Shown: positions 26,248-35,366, counted from the first letter of the stretch. The stretch is 64,000 nucleotides of DNA from JBFWWP01 sp050246115 (GCA_050246115.1 JBFWWP010000029.1:1-64000); one strand, 5' to 3'. Notes: a model not told the origin generated them from the sequence alone. Numbers and translations are program-made.

Positions 26248-27207
26248 TCACGTCGCGAGATCGGCGATGATGAGGCGCTCGATGGTCGCGGCCATCTCGC
26301 GAGGTGCAGCAAGGGTCGTGTCCGGACGTAGGAGGCGGCGTACCGAAGCCGCCCGCAGAAGCGTGGCCGCGCGAAGGAGCATGGCCTCGGCACCCAGGGT
26401 GCGGAGGAAGTCCGGACCAAAGCGAGCCCCGTAGAAGTGGCGCGCGAGTTCGGCGAAGCCTTCCTGCACCGACGCGGTCTCGACGGTGAGTCGATCGCCG
26501 AACCCCAGCGCATAGATGCGCCGCACGGGCCGCGGCTCCGGGGCGAATGCAGCGATCGAACGAAGCGCCCGCTTCTCGAACCCCGGGTGCAGCTTGGGCA
26601 AGGCCGCCACGTCGGCTCCGGCCGCGATCGCGGCATCGGGCCACAACTTGACCTGGGCAAACCCCGGGAGCGCGAGCACGCGGGACTCGTTCGTCGGCGA
26701 TTCGACGCTGGGGAGGATGAGGGCCGTCAGATCGTCGGACACGAGTTCCCAGCCGAGTGCTTGTAACAGCGCCACCGTGGTGGATTTTCCCCAGCCCCCG
26801 GCGCCGACGAACGAAACGGCGGCGCCGCGGTAGGCCACCGTGCTCGCGTGCAAGACGTGGAGCCCCCGCTGGTGAAGAAGCAGACCGAGCGCTGGCCCAA
26901 GAAGCGAGAGGCGCACGACCTCGTCCAGGATCCCTGCCTCGGCATCGACGAGGATGCGCCGACCGTTCTGCACCAGGAAGGCGGCCACACCTCGATAGGC
27001 GTACCCGAACTCGTCAGCACCGCTCCCGCCCACCCAGAAGGCCATGCCGCGTTCGTCGAATTCGGCCCCCGGAACGATAGCGGCCCGCCGAATCGTCACA
27101 TCCACGGTGCTTCCAGTTGCCACGGTTGGGAGTTCGGGCAGCGGTAGATCCGATTGGAAGGTGAGACCGAACGCTCGGCGGCATGACTCGGCGCCATCGG
27201 TCGTCAT
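26248..27207 (-). CDS. HprK-related serine kinase-like protein
   Basis: The 319-residue protein has the HPr-kinase-type P-loop FVGAGGWGKSTTVALLQAL followed by LVSDDLTAL, the acidic pair that binds magnesium. The segment LHASTVAYRGAAVSF before it is typical of HprK-related kinases outside the sugar PTS. The N-terminal 100 residues form a separate domain (FGLTFQSDLPLPELP) seen in proteins of this group that act with peptide or polysaccharide clusters. The target is unknown; no HPr gene is near. It lies 33 bases after neuC on the same strand, so the two are probably co-transcribed and it may serve the same surface-glycan pathway. Confidence 0.75.
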   Translation of the reverse strand: MTTDGAESCRRAFGLTFQSDLPLPELPTVATGSTVDVTIRRAAIVPGAEFDERGMAFWVGGSGADEFGYAYRGVAAFLVQNGRRILVDAEAGILDEVVRLSLLGPALGLLLHQRGLHVLHASTVAYRGAAVSFVGAGGWGKSTTVALLQALGWELVSDDLTALILPSVESPTNESRVLALPGFAQVKLWPDAAIAAGADVAALPKLHPGFEKRALRSIAAFAPEPRPVRRIYALGFGDRLTVETASVQEGFAELARHFYGARFGPDFLRTLGAEAMLLRAATLLRAASVRRLLRPDTTLAAPREMAATIERLIIADLAT

Positions 27208-27240
27208 GTCGTATGCGTCCCTTGGCGAGCCCGCATCGTC

Positions 27241-28437
27241 TCAGTCCCTTCCGGTCGGGAATTGCGGCCGCGAGGTCCATGAGTCCAGCGAACGGCTGCG
27301 CTTGTGGAGCAGGGAGTCACCCAGGGGCACCTCGGCCAAGATGCGCGCGATGCGCTCGGCGGCGCGACCGTCGCCATACGGATTCTCGACTCCGGCGACA
27401 CGGGCGGCGAACCCGGGATCGCGGGCCCGCGCCGTGGCCGCCAGGATCGCGTCGCGCTGCGGGGCGGCATCGATGATGTTGGCCGCCCGCTCGCGTCCTT
27501 CTTGGCGCCGCCCAACGTTGACGGTCGGCAGTCCCAGGGACGGGGTCTCCATGATGCCGCTGCTCGAGTTGCCGATCAGGAGCGTAACATGCTTGAGCAA
27601 GCTCCAGTACTTCGGGGCCGCGAGGTTCACATACAAACTCGCGTCGGGGCGGCTGGCGCAAAACTCGGAGGCGCGCCGGATCACCGCGCGGCTGCCGGCA
27701 TCCGAGTTCGGAAAGCAGAAAATGACCTGCAAGTCGTGCAGAGCCGCGAGCGCGCCAAAGACCTCATCGACCTCGCACGTCGTGTCCGCCGCCAGGGTCA
27801 CCGGGTGGTACGCGACGACCGCCGTGGGTCGGGCGAGGTCGATACCCAGGTCACGTTCGAGGGGCTCGCGGGTCATTAGCGTGCTGCGGCGCAAGTGATC
27901 GAGCGACGGCGCGCCGACCTGGTGCACACGCCACTCCTCTTCCCCCATCGCGACGACGCGAGCGCGAGCTTGCGCCGTGGGTGTGAGGTGGATGTGCGAC
28001 AACATCGTGAGCGCGTTGCGTACCGCGTGGTCGATCGCTCCTTCACTGACCTCGCCCCCCTCGATGTGGGCCATGGGCAGACGAAGGGCGAGTGCCGCAG
28101 ACGCCGGAGCCAACATCTCGTAGCGGTCCGCGATCAGCAGCAGCAGGTCTGGGCGCAAGCGACTGAGCACCTCCGCGCAACCGAGCGTCGCCACGCCGAT
28201 CGTCTTCGCCATGCCGACGTCGGTGTCGGAACTCAGCAGGCACTCGATCCGCTCATCCACCGCGATCCCATCCAACTGGATCTCGTCGACCGTGTGCCCG
28301 AACTCCGGTGCCAAGTGAGCGCCGATGACCAACAACCGTAGGTCGATCTCCGGTCGCTGCCGCAGTTCCATCAACGGCCAATACAGGTGGCTGTAGTCCG
28401 CACGCGAAGAGGTGACCACGGCAACCGTTCTCTTCAT
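27241..28437 (-). CDS. neuC: UDP-N-acetylglucosamine 2-epimerase (hydrolysing), NeuC-like
   Basis: The 398-residue enzyme begins VAVVTSSRADYSHLYWPL, the start typical of hydrolysing UDP-GlcNAc 2-epimerases. It contains LIADRYEMLAPASAALA, the catalytic HIEGGEVSEGAIDHAVRNAL block and the UDP-binding end GNSSSGIMETPSLGLPTVNV with RQEGRERAANIID. It makes ManNAc (or a bacillosamine-type analogue) for nonulosonic acids. The ATG at 28437 has GAGGAG close by. neuB and neuA lie 24 kb away in this window rather than beside it, and an HprK-like kinase gene follows. Which sugar is made cannot be told from sequence. Confidence 0.87.
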   Translation of the reverse strand: MKRTVAVVTSSRADYSHLYWPLMELRQRPEIDLRLLVIGAHLAPEFGHTVDEIQLDGIAVDERIECLLSSDTDVGMAKTIGVATLGCAEVLSRLRPDLLLLIADRYEMLAPASAALALRLPMAHIEGGEVSEGAIDHAVRNALTMLSHIHLTPTAQARARVVAMGEEEWRVHQVGAPSLDHLRRSTLMTREPLERDLGIDLARPTAVVAYHPVTLAADTTCEVDEVFGALAALHDLQVIFCFPNSDAGSRAVIRRASEFCASRPDASLYVNLAAPKYWSLLKHVTLLIGNSSSGIMETPSLGLPTVNVGRRQEGRERAANIIDAAPQRDAILAATARARDPGFAARVAGVENPYGDGRAAERIARILAEVPLGDSLLHKRSRSLDSWTSRPQFPTGRD

Positions 28438-28590
28438 GACTCCTCGTTGGCGGCTCGCGAGTGGACGCGCATCGGCTGGCAAACGCTCGTCGTGAGGATA
28501 GGCGAGGCGCCGAACAATTGCAGCTCCAAACGAGCGTTCCTTCAACGACGCACTCGCCCCAGTCGGCGCTGGCTGCCTGCAGGCCGCACA

Positions 28591-30252
28591 CTACTCCGGA
28601 GTGGAAGACACGACTCGGGTGGGGACTGAGATCGGGTCGTAGATCTTGGCGAGCGGGTACAGTTGGTCGACCGCAAGGAATCGATCGAGCAGTCCCCAGG
28701 CGGCGACGCCATCCAGACTCTCGGGTTCGAGGAGGTGGAACGCGAGGAGTGCGAGGGGCTGCGCAGTCCGTACCAGGTAGCTGCCTGCCGCCACCTCGAG
28801 AGATCCGTTCTCCCAGCGGCCTTCGAGACGCGTCAGGCGATGACCCTGGAACGGTCGCTCCGCGACATCGATCTCCGCGACTCGAAAGCGCTCCGCGACG
28901 AGTTGCGCGTCACCCAGCAACCGCTCCACCCGTACTCCATGGCGCCGAAGTAGCTCCACGACCTCGTGCTGCCCGGTGCCGACCCAATACGCCCGGGGTA
29001 GACGCGCAGTGCGCGTAGCCTGAAACCGATCGCACACTTCGACCTCGGTCTCCACCACGCGCGCCGGATCGGGTGAAGCCGCTCCCCCCGAAGGAATGCC
29101 TTCCCAGCGCACGACCTCACGCCCACGCGAGAACTCCGCGAAACGGATGCCGAGCGGTGGCGCCGACTCCGGGGCGAGTCCCCAAGCACAAACTCGCTGA
29201 TCCGCCCGCCGGGTCGTGTCGGCGATCCGCGCCGCGTTCTCGTAGATGAAGGCTAGGCACGCATCGACGAACTCCCAGGTTGCCGCAACGCGCTCTCGAA
29301 ACGGCCTGTAGGAGGTTGCCTCGGACAAGATTCCGATGCGGTTCCGTGCGCCGACGTAGTTCGTCACGTAGCGCGGCTCCGGGGAGAAGCTCACCCACCG
29401 AGTCGGGTTCTCGACTCGGTCCATGTCGCCGTAGACGAAGGTCTCGAGGCTGCGCAGTTCGCGGAGTCGCGCTCCGACGGTGGGGAGCAGTTCCTCGCGC
29501 ACCAGCGCCATGACGTCGGTATCGGTGTTGGGGGTAAGCGGTGGCGCATAGGTCAACGAGTAGTGATGGCGGGTACCATTCGTCGTGTGCAGGTCGAACA
29601 CTACGTCCGGGTCCCACGCGTTAAACACCGCGGCGAGCGCACCCCGCATCTCCGGCGAGACCGCCTTCATGCAGTCGCGATTGAGGTCGAGCCCCTGTCC
29701 GTTGGCGCGGAGTCCGATGGGATCGGGGCCCTGCTGTTCCGAACGCAGTTCGCTGGCCGGCCCCCAAGCGTCGTTGCCATCCGCGTTGTAGATCGGTGCC
29801 ACGAGCAGGACCAGCCGTGTGAGCAACGCTCGTCGGGAGCCCAGCGTTACGTCGCGAAGTAGCCGCAACGCGACTTCCTTGCCTTCGACCTCGCCTCCGT
29901 GAATGTTCGCTTGCACGTAGACGACCACGCGCCCCTCGCGCCTCGCCGCAATGGGGCCGCCAACCTCCGGCGAGGCGACGACCACGAGTGGCACTGCGCG
30001 CCCTGCGACCGACGTTGCCAAGGTCTCGACCCTGATCTGCGCGCTACGACGCTGGAGTTCATCGAGAAACTCGAGCACGTCCGCGTGGGACGAGGTCTGC
30101 TGATAGTCCGAAGCTTCGGCTCTCGTGCGCGGTTGGGGGACCCCCGCCGGCTCCTGGGCGACAACGGTCGGCATGCCGCTCAGGACGAAATGCCAAAGCC
30201 ACAACGCCGACGCGAGAAGGCCAGCGTTACGCCACCGCTCCCAACCCACCAT
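28591..30252 (-). CDS. Secreted M14-family zinc carboxypeptidase-like protein
   Basis: The 553-residue protein begins with a signal peptide (RNAGLLASALWLWHFVLSG, cleavage near VVAQ). The M14 domain covers about residues 45-350: VYVQANIHGGEVEGKE gives the first His and Glu zinc ligands, LDLNRDCMK is the conserved NR block, and VVFDLHTTNGTRHH gives the third ligand region. A C-terminal domain (residues about 370-545) is beta-rich and carries no known motif. Its role is probably the trimming of extracellular peptides or peptidoglycan stems. The VWA gene lies 32 bases upstream on the same strand, so they form an operon. ATG 30252 is chosen for its GAGG site and the clear signal peptide. Confidence 0.8.
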   Translation of the reverse strand: MVGWERWRNAGLLASALWLWHFVLSGMPTVVAQEPAGVPQPRTRAEASDYQQTSSHADVLEFLDELQRRSAQIRVETLATSVAGRAVPLVVVASPEVGGPIAARREGRVVVYVQANIHGGEVEGKEVALRLLRDVTLGSRRALLTRLVLLVAPIYNADGNDAWGPASELRSEQQGPDPIGLRANGQGLDLNRDCMKAVSPEMRGALAAVFNAWDPDVVFDLHTTNGTRHHYSLTYAPPLTPNTDTDVMALVREELLPTVGARLRELRSLETFVYGDMDRVENPTRWVSFSPEPRYVTNYVGARNRIGILSEATSYRPFRERVAATWEFVDACLAFIYENAARIADTTRRADQRVCAWGLAPESAPPLGIRFAEFSRGREVVRWEGIPSGGAASPDPARVVETEVEVCDRFQATRTARLPRAYWVGTGQHEVVELLRRHGVRVERLLGDAQLVAERFRVAEIDVAERPFQGHRLTRLEGRWENGSLEVAAGSYLVRTAQPLALLAFHLLEPESLDGVAAWGLLDRFLAVDQLYPLAKIYDPISVPTRVVSSTPE

Positions 30253-30284
30253 GACGCATCGCCTCGAATTCAACGGGACTCGGG

Positions 30285-31631
30285 TCAGTCGATCGCCGTG
30301 TACTTGCCGCCGTGATCCTCGGCCAGCTGCTTCAAGAACCGCACCATCTCCGCGGGGTCGGTCTCGGGAGCATTGCCGCGGGCGTACTTCGAACCGGCGG
30401 GCCACTTGCCCTGCCCTTCGAAGCCGAAGGTGAAGATCCTCACCTTGCGCAGGCGATTGAGTTCCTTGGCCTCCTCGAGGATCCTCGGCACGAGAACCGT
30501 GGCAGTCTCTTCTCGAGACTTCATCGGCGCACCGTCCGAGAGCAGGATCATGGTGTCTACCTCAGGATCCTGGAACGCCTTCCGCAGCGCCTCGTCGGTA
30601 TGCGTCGCGTTGTCGGCCTCGAGTTTCTGCACCCACTGCGCGGCCCGGGACTTGGTCGACGGTGTCGCGAGGACCAGAGTGCCGCTCATGGAGCGCACCT
30701 CGTTGTTGTACGCGATCACATTGAACTTGGCCCCCTTGGCGAGCTTGTCGATGGCACGAAAGAGCTCGGTGCGGAGTCGCCGTATGCGCTGCCGAACCTC
30801 CCAGTTCGAACCCGTCCCCCCCTCCTCACCGCCGGGATCCCACTTCGTCATCGAGCCGGAGATGTCGACCACGAACACGACCCGTCGCGTGACGATCTCG
30901 ACGCCAAAGAAGGTGGGCGCGTCGGGAGCGACGTCCCGTACACCGGTCCCCGCATCGCCCTCGGACGGTTCCGCGGTCGGGTCGAGGCCCGCGCCATGGG
31001 TCTCCCAGAAGTTCTGCCAGTCCTCGACGCTGTCGAAGTCACGCCGAGTGAGTGAGATCAGCGCCTGGTGGGCGCCGTAGGAGGTAGTGCCTTGGTCGAT
31101 CCCGTCGCGCGCCAGAATTGCGATGAGTCCCGGGATCGCTCGCTTGGAGCGCCGCTGCAACAGGTAGTCGATCGCGTTGCGTTGCGCCATCTCGTCCGGG
31201 TGGGCGAGCCCAAGCAACAACCACTGCTCGGCAGCGTCGCCCTCCACGTCCGCTCCTACGGCGAGCATAGCAGCCAAGATCAGAGGGTTAGTCTTCTTAT
31301 TGGCGAGACGTTCGAGGAACGGAGCGCCGAGAATCTCCGCACCGAAACCGACGAGCGACTCATGAATCTGGAGATGCACGCGGGCGGACGGCACGCGGGG
31401 CACCGCGTCGAGCAGCAGGCCCACGGCCTCCGCTCCGGGAATGCGGGCGACGTCATCGAGCGCACCTCGGATGCCGGACTCGTCACCCGCACGGACCGCG
31501 ACTTGGAGGCGCTTGCGCAAGTCCGCCGGGATCTCTCCGCCCACCACGGGTGCGCCGAGCACGAGGAGGCAGCATGCCCCAACGCTCAGCCAACGTACCA
31601 CCCGGCCGGACCACGGATCGGCACTTCCCAC
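30285..31631 (-). CDS. Exported VWA-domain protein with HEAT-like repeats
   Basis: The 448-residue protein has a signal sequence (VVRWLSVGACCLLVLGAPVV). Helical repeats follow (residues about 35-180: ALDDVARIPGAEAVGLLLDA, RNAIDYLLQRRSKRAIPGLI). Then comes a von Willebrand A domain with the metal site DISGSM (MIDAS Ser residues), a mid-domain Thr, and MILLSDGAP. It probably mediates metal-dependent protein contacts at the surface or in the periplasm. I chose GTG at 31631, which has AGGGAGG at ideal spacing; an internal GTG at 31601 would remove the n-region of the signal. It heads an operon with the M14 peptidase and diverges from the flavin reductase gene. Confidence 0.75.
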   Translation of the reverse strand: MGSADPWSGRVVRWLSVGACCLLVLGAPVVGGEIPADLRKRLQVAVRAGDESGIRGALDDVARIPGAEAVGLLLDAVPRVPSARVHLQIHESLVGFGAEILGAPFLERLANKKTNPLILAAMLAVGADVEGDAAEQWLLLGLAHPDEMAQRNAIDYLLQRRSKRAIPGLIAILARDGIDQGTTSYGAHQALISLTRRDFDSVEDWQNFWETHGAGLDPTAEPSEGDAGTGVRDVAPDAPTFFGVEIVTRRVVFVVDISGSMTKWDPGGEEGGTGSNWEVRQRIRRLRTELFRAIDKLAKGAKFNVIAYNNEVRSMSGTLVLATPSTKSRAAQWVQKLEADNATHTDEALRKAFQDPEVDTMILLSDGAPMKSREETATVLVPRILEEAKELNRLRKVRIFTFGFEGQGKWPAGSKYARGNAPETDPAEMVRFLKQLAEDHGGKYTAID

Positions 31632-31820
31632 ACCACACCTCCCTAACTCGGAGCAAGAACGTCGATGACCGGGTCCAGAATGGCTCCCCGTCCGGACGCC
31701 GCTATGGTACGCCGCCTCCCGAAGTCTCACAACCTAGACCCGCTCCCGCCCGCCAGCGACGCCCGCAACCGCGAGCCAGGCCCCCCGGGCGACGGTTCCC
31801 TACAACCCAGCGAGAGGCTC

Positions 31821-32417
31821 ATGCAGATCGATCCCGAACTCCTCGCACCCCGCGACCGGTACCGGCTACTCACGCACGCCTTTGTCCCACGGCCGATCGC
31901 CTGGATGAGCACGGTGTCACCGGCCGGTGTCGCCAACCTCGCGCCATTCAGTTTCTGTGGCGCCGTGACGAGCGAACCCCTGATGCTCATGGTGAGCGTC
32001 GGTCGGCGGCGCGGCGCGCGTAAAGACACCGCCGACAACCTCCTGGCGACCGGCGAGGGTGTCCTGCACATCCCGCACTCGGAACTCGTCGCGCAGATGG
32101 TCGCCAGTTCCGCGGAACTCGCGCCGGAAGTCGACGAGTTCGAGCATGTCGAGCTAGCCAAGGCCCGCAGCGTTCGGGTTCGGGCACCTCGGGTGGCGGC
32201 GGCGGCGATCGCCATGGAGGTCCTGGTGGAGCGGCACTTCGAGGTCGGCGACGGGCCCGTCGATCTGTTCCTGCTGCGGGCGGTGCTGTTGCACCTCGCC
32301 GACGAGTTCCTCGTCGACGGAGTCCCGCAGCCAGAACGGCTGTCGGCGATCGGGCGATTGGGTGCCGCCTCCTACCTGAATACGCACTCGACGTTCGAGA
32401 TGCAGCGACCCGAATGA
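31821..32417 (+). CDS. Flavin reductase-like domain protein (FMN-binding split barrel)
   Basis: The 198-residue protein has the flavin-reductase-like fold shown by FVPRPIAWMSTVSPAGVANL, then APFSFCGAVTSEPLMLMVSV and DTADNLLATGEGVLHIP. These segments bind FMN in this family (DIM6/NTAB, flavoredoxin). It probably reduces a flavin or a small substrate using NAD(P)H; the partner is unknown. The ATG at 31821 follows GAGAGG and gives the normal family start. It stands alone, divergent from the VWA gene. Confidence 0.85.
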   Translation: MQIDPELLAPRDRYRLLTHAFVPRPIAWMSTVSPAGVANLAPFSFCGAVTSEPLMLMVSVGRRRGARKDTADNLLATGEGVLHIPHSELVAQMVASSAELAPEVDEFEHVELAKARSVRVRAPRVAAAAIAMEVLVERHFEVGDGPVDLFLLRAVLLHLADEFLVDGVPQPERLSAIGRLGAASYLNTHSTFEMQRPE

Positions 32418-32794
32418 AGCAACAGCGCCTCTCCGGACACCTCATCCGAGAGTCCCTCGCCACTTCCCAGGCGTCGGGTCTGTAAGGGCCACGTAACAAC
32501 GGCACCGCGCCCAGCGCGTCAGGCCGTCCCGAAACGTCCACGGGGCATTCCTCTGCCATCGCGCAACGCTTTGGCCACGGCATTGCATAGGTGCAAAATC
32601 GACTTCGGAACCCAGCCTCTGACTTCCGGTCTGGTGGGCCAACTTTTGAAGTCGATGGGCTCCCGGACTCGCGACCAACCGAGTTCACAGCGCCAACTGT
32701 GAACGTTCCGTTCAGATCGTGCTTCGGTTCCTGAAGGTTCCGTTCAGGAACCGCCCCGGAACCGCCGCAACGACGTCGAGAAGGAGGTGTGGAG
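32418..32794. other. Intergenic stretch rich in inverted repeats
   Basis: No gene is visible. The right half holds CGACTTC and GAAGTCG about 35 bases apart, a GTTCACAG/CTGTGAAC hairpin at 32683-32704 and a GGTTCCTGAA/TTCAGGAACC hairpin at 32726-32752. These lie just before the start of the gene at 32795. Confidence 0.5.
32683..32752. promoter_or_regulatory. Two adjacent perfect hairpins upstream of a secreted-protein gene
   Basis: GTTCACAG-CGCCAA-CTGTGAAC is an eight-base stem. GGTTCCTGAA-GGTTCCG-TTCAGGAACC is a ten-base stem. The word GTTCCGTTCAG occurs at 32705 and again at 32737, linking them. They could be operators, a terminator for the flavin reductase gene, or an mRNA leader structure. 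Confidence 0.45.
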
Positions 32795-33664
32795 GTGGTG
32801 CCAAAACGAAGCGCTTGGTTCTGCGCTTGGTGTTTCTCACTCGTCGCCTTGGTGGGGTTTTCCTGCCTCAGCGTTGACGCGCAGGAGCCGACACCCCCCG
32901 CGGAGCCGTCGCCGCCCGCAGAGCCGACGCCGCCCGCAGATGCGGGCGCGGGAAGCCTGACTGCAGCGGAGCGTGAGAAGCTGCTGGCCGAGTTCCACGC
33001 GACTTCGGCCACCTTCGAGGATGACGGCAGGGTCTGCCTCGTGTACGACTTCGAACAACGCGACCTCGGAATCGTCGAAGACTTCGTGCCGGACATGGCG
33101 GACACCAAGCGACGAGTACGGTGGTCACAGGGATACGAGGGGACCTTTCGGACGGTCGAGAACGGGATCGTGATCGCCGATCACGGCACGTGGATGCACG
33201 AGGCGCTGTGGAAGTCGGCGACCCTGGAGGTCGAGTACATGTCGATGGCGCCCTACCGGCGCGGCGACCTCCTCGCAGCCGTGTTCAGCTACGACAAGGG
33301 GCGACGAACCGTGGGCAGCAACAACGGCACTCAGTGCGTACGGCTCAAGGGAGATCAACACGCGGGCAAGCCGCACCCGGCGGAACCGGAGATGATCGAG
33401 TCCGAGAAGCGCTTCCGCTTTGGCATGGCCGTCGGGGATGGCACCGTCACGAGTCTCCGCAACGGTCGCCCCACCTGCGACACCAAGGAGTTCAAGAACT
33501 TCGTGGCCAAACCGACCAGTGGCATGGTCGGACTCGTCTGGCGAGGGACCATCAACGGCTTCATCTTCAAAGTCACGATCGTCGGCGATCTCGACCCCGA
33601 GTGGGTCGACAAGAAGCTCGGCCGAACTCCCGCAAAGGCGCCCAAGTCGGCGGCACGGAAGTAG
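32795..33664 (+). CDS. Hypothetical secreted protein with Pro-rich linker
   Basis: The 289-residue protein has a signal peptide (WFCAWCFSLVALVGFSCLSV, cleavage near VDAQ), a short linker repeating PTPPAEPSPPAEP, and a globular C-terminal part of about 220 residues. That part (VCLVYDFEQRDLGIVEDF, ATLEVEYMSMAPYRRGDL, KPTSGMVGLVWRGTINGF) looks like a concanavalin/LamG-type beta-sandwich seen in many planctomycete proteins, though I cannot name the family. AAGGAGG at 32781-32787 fits GTG at 32795 best; GTG at 32789 or 32798 is also possible. The hairpin-rich leader upstream may control it. Confidence 0.65.
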   Translation: MVPKRSAWFCAWCFSLVALVGFSCLSVDAQEPTPPAEPSPPAEPTPPADAGAGSLTAAEREKLLAEFHATSATFEDDGRVCLVYDFEQRDLGIVEDFVPDMADTKRRVRWSQGYEGTFRTVENGIVIADHGTWMHEALWKSATLEVEYMSMAPYRRGDLLAAVFSYDKGRRTVGSNNGTQCVRLKGDQHAGKPHPAEPEMIESEKRFRFGMAVGDGTVTSLRNGRPTCDTKEFKNFVAKPTSGMVGLVWRGTINGFIFKVTIVGDLDPEWVDKKLGRTPAKAPKSAARK

Positions 33665-33903
33665 GAACGCGCTCAAAGCTCGTCGCGCTCGGTCCTTCTC
33701 GGAGACTTCGCACCTCGCTCCCCGGGTAGTGTAGACCTCGCCCCGGGGAGCGAGTACAACCGGCAGACTCTTCGTGCTGACACGAACCGATCGGCGTTAC
33801 CACGAAGCCGCGGGCTGTGGCCACCGGCGCGCCGGAACCGCCGCGTGCGCGCCGATGGGGGGTGTGCTGCCCGCAGCCCCGAGACTGCTGGAAGCCGGAG
33901 CCC

Positions 33904-35139
33904 TTGCAGATTCTGCTCGCCACAGAGTTGATCGACGGAGTCGTGTCGTTCGCCAGCGGCCACGGGGTGCTGGCCGCGACCGAGGGGGCGGCGACTGACC
34001 CTGCGGTCTCGATCAACCTGATCCTCCTGCTCCTGTTCGTGTCGGGGGCCTTGGGGATCTCGTTTCTCTGCTCGCTGCTCGAGGCGGCGCTGCTGTCCGC
34101 CCGCCTGTTCGCGCTGACCGAGCAGAAAGAGGCCGGCAACCGCGGGGCGAAGCTGCTCCTCGAAATCAAGCAGACTCGTCTCGACGATGCCATCAGTGCG
34201 ATCCTCACCCTGAACACGATCGCCAACACGGCCGGCGCGGCGCTCGCTGGAACCCAGTTCCGACTCGTCTACCAAGAGTGGGCCCCGAATGCGAGTGCCG
34301 GCGATGGCGTCGCGTCGGGCATCTTCGCGGGCTTGCTCACCCTGCTGATCCTGTTCTTGGCGGAGATTCCGCCGAAGACCCTGGGGGCCGTGTACTCCAC
34401 ACAGCTCACGGGAGTCGTGGGTTGGACCCTCCACTTCCTGATCCGACTGATGTCACCCGTCCTGTTCGTCACGCGTGCGTTCACCCGGCTGCTCGCGCAC
34501 GACCGCGGTGTGAGAATGTCGCGCGGCGAGATCATGGCGTTCATCGCGATGGCCACCAAGGAGGGCGCTCTCGAAGCGGAAGAGAGTGAGGTGTTTTCGA
34601 ACTTCCTGCAGTTCCAGGAGCTGACGATCGAAGAAGTCATGACACCGCGCACCGTAGCGGTGATGGCGGATGCGAACGTGACCGTGGATGAGTTCCTCGC
34701 CGATCCCTCGACGGAGCCCTTCAGCCGCGTCCCCATCTACGATCGCGACCGCGACGACATCGTTGGCTACATTCTGATGAAGGACCTCTACAAGCGAGTC
34801 ATGGAGGGTGCCGATCGGTCGCGCCCCATCCGTGAGTTCGCCCGCAAGGCCTGGTACGTGCCGGAGGTCGTTTCCATGTTCGACGCGCTCAAACAGTTCC
34901 TGCAGCGCCGCGAGCACATGGCCGTGGTGACCGACGAACACGGCGGCGTCAGCGGACTCGTGACGCTCGAGGACCTGGTCGAGACGATCCTGGGCGCCGA
35001 GATCCTCGACGAGTCGGACGAGCACGCCGACCTCCAAGTACTGGCCGAACAGCTCCGCAACACCCGCCTGCAGCGCTTGCGCAACGTGCACCGAGTGCGC
35101 CGCCCCCCGGAGGCCGGCACCGAGGGCACGCCCCGGTAA
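33904..35139 (+). CDS. CNNM/DUF21-type membrane protein with CBS pair
   Basis: The 411-residue protein has a DUF21 transmembrane domain (residues about 30-215: LGISFLCSLLEAALLSARLF, LTLNTIANTAGAALAGTQF, LLTLLILFLAEIPPKTLG) followed by two CBS domains (TIEEVMTPRTVAVMADANV, FSRVPIYDRDRDDIVGYI, AVVTDEHGGVSGLVTLEDLV). Proteins of this type are linked to magnesium or cobalt export. The C-terminal CorC/HlyC domain of the longer family members is absent. The start is uncertain: TTG at 33904, behind GGAG, gives a sensible N-terminus, and no good ATG is present. Confidence 0.8.
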   Translation: MQILLATELIDGVVSFASGHGVLAATEGAATDPAVSINLILLLLFVSGALGISFLCSLLEAALLSARLFALTEQKEAGNRGAKLLLEIKQTRLDDAISAILTLNTIANTAGAALAGTQFRLVYQEWAPNASAGDGVASGIFAGLLTLLILFLAEIPPKTLGAVYSTQLTGVVGWTLHFLIRLMSPVLFVTRAFTRLLAHDRGVRMSRGEIMAFIAMATKEGALEAEESEVFSNFLQFQELTIEEVMTPRTVAVMADANVTVDEFLADPSTEPFSRVPIYDRDRDDIVGYILMKDLYKRVMEGADRSRPIREFARKAWYVPEVVSMFDALKQFLQRREHMAVVTDEHGGVSGLVTLEDLVETILGAEILDESDEHADLQVLAEQLRNTRLQRLRNVHRVRRPPEAGTEGTPR

Positions 35140-35217
35140 CCACTTACGACTTTCGTGGAAAGAACGTGTATCTCGCGACGGACGGTTCCCGTCTCGAGTA
35201 GTGCATGCTACTTCTCG

Positions 35218-35366
35218 GAGGGGACCACTCCGTGTTCCCAGAAAGCGTCTCCGCCGCAGCGAAGTCGAGCGGAGTGCTGCCTGGCGAACCCAACCAGGCG
35301 GAGAACCTCAACGAGTCCCCTCGTTGTCGCCCCCGCGGGCCCGTCAGGGTCAGCGGGGCTTTTTTT
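35218..35366 (+). ncRNA. Candidate structured RNA ending in an intrinsic terminator
   Basis: Between the CNNM gene and tRNA-Ser there is no open frame, but pairing is dense. GAGGGGAC at 35218 pairs with GTCCCCTC at 35315 to close a roughly 100-base unit. Inside are CACTCC with GGAGTG (or CTCCGC with GCGGAG) and a CCTGG/CCAGG hairpin. A classic terminator with seven T residues follows. It could be a small RNA or the attenuated leader of a lost gene. I find no match to SRP RNA, tmRNA or RNase P core motifs. Confidence 0.3.
35329..35366 (+). terminator. Rho-independent terminator
   Basis: GCCCCCGC at 35329 and GCGGGGC at 35353 form the stem, followed at once by seven T residues. It lies about 190 bases past the CNNM stop and 137 bases before tRNA-Ser. 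It may end the CNNM transcript or the candidate small RNA. Confidence 0.75.
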
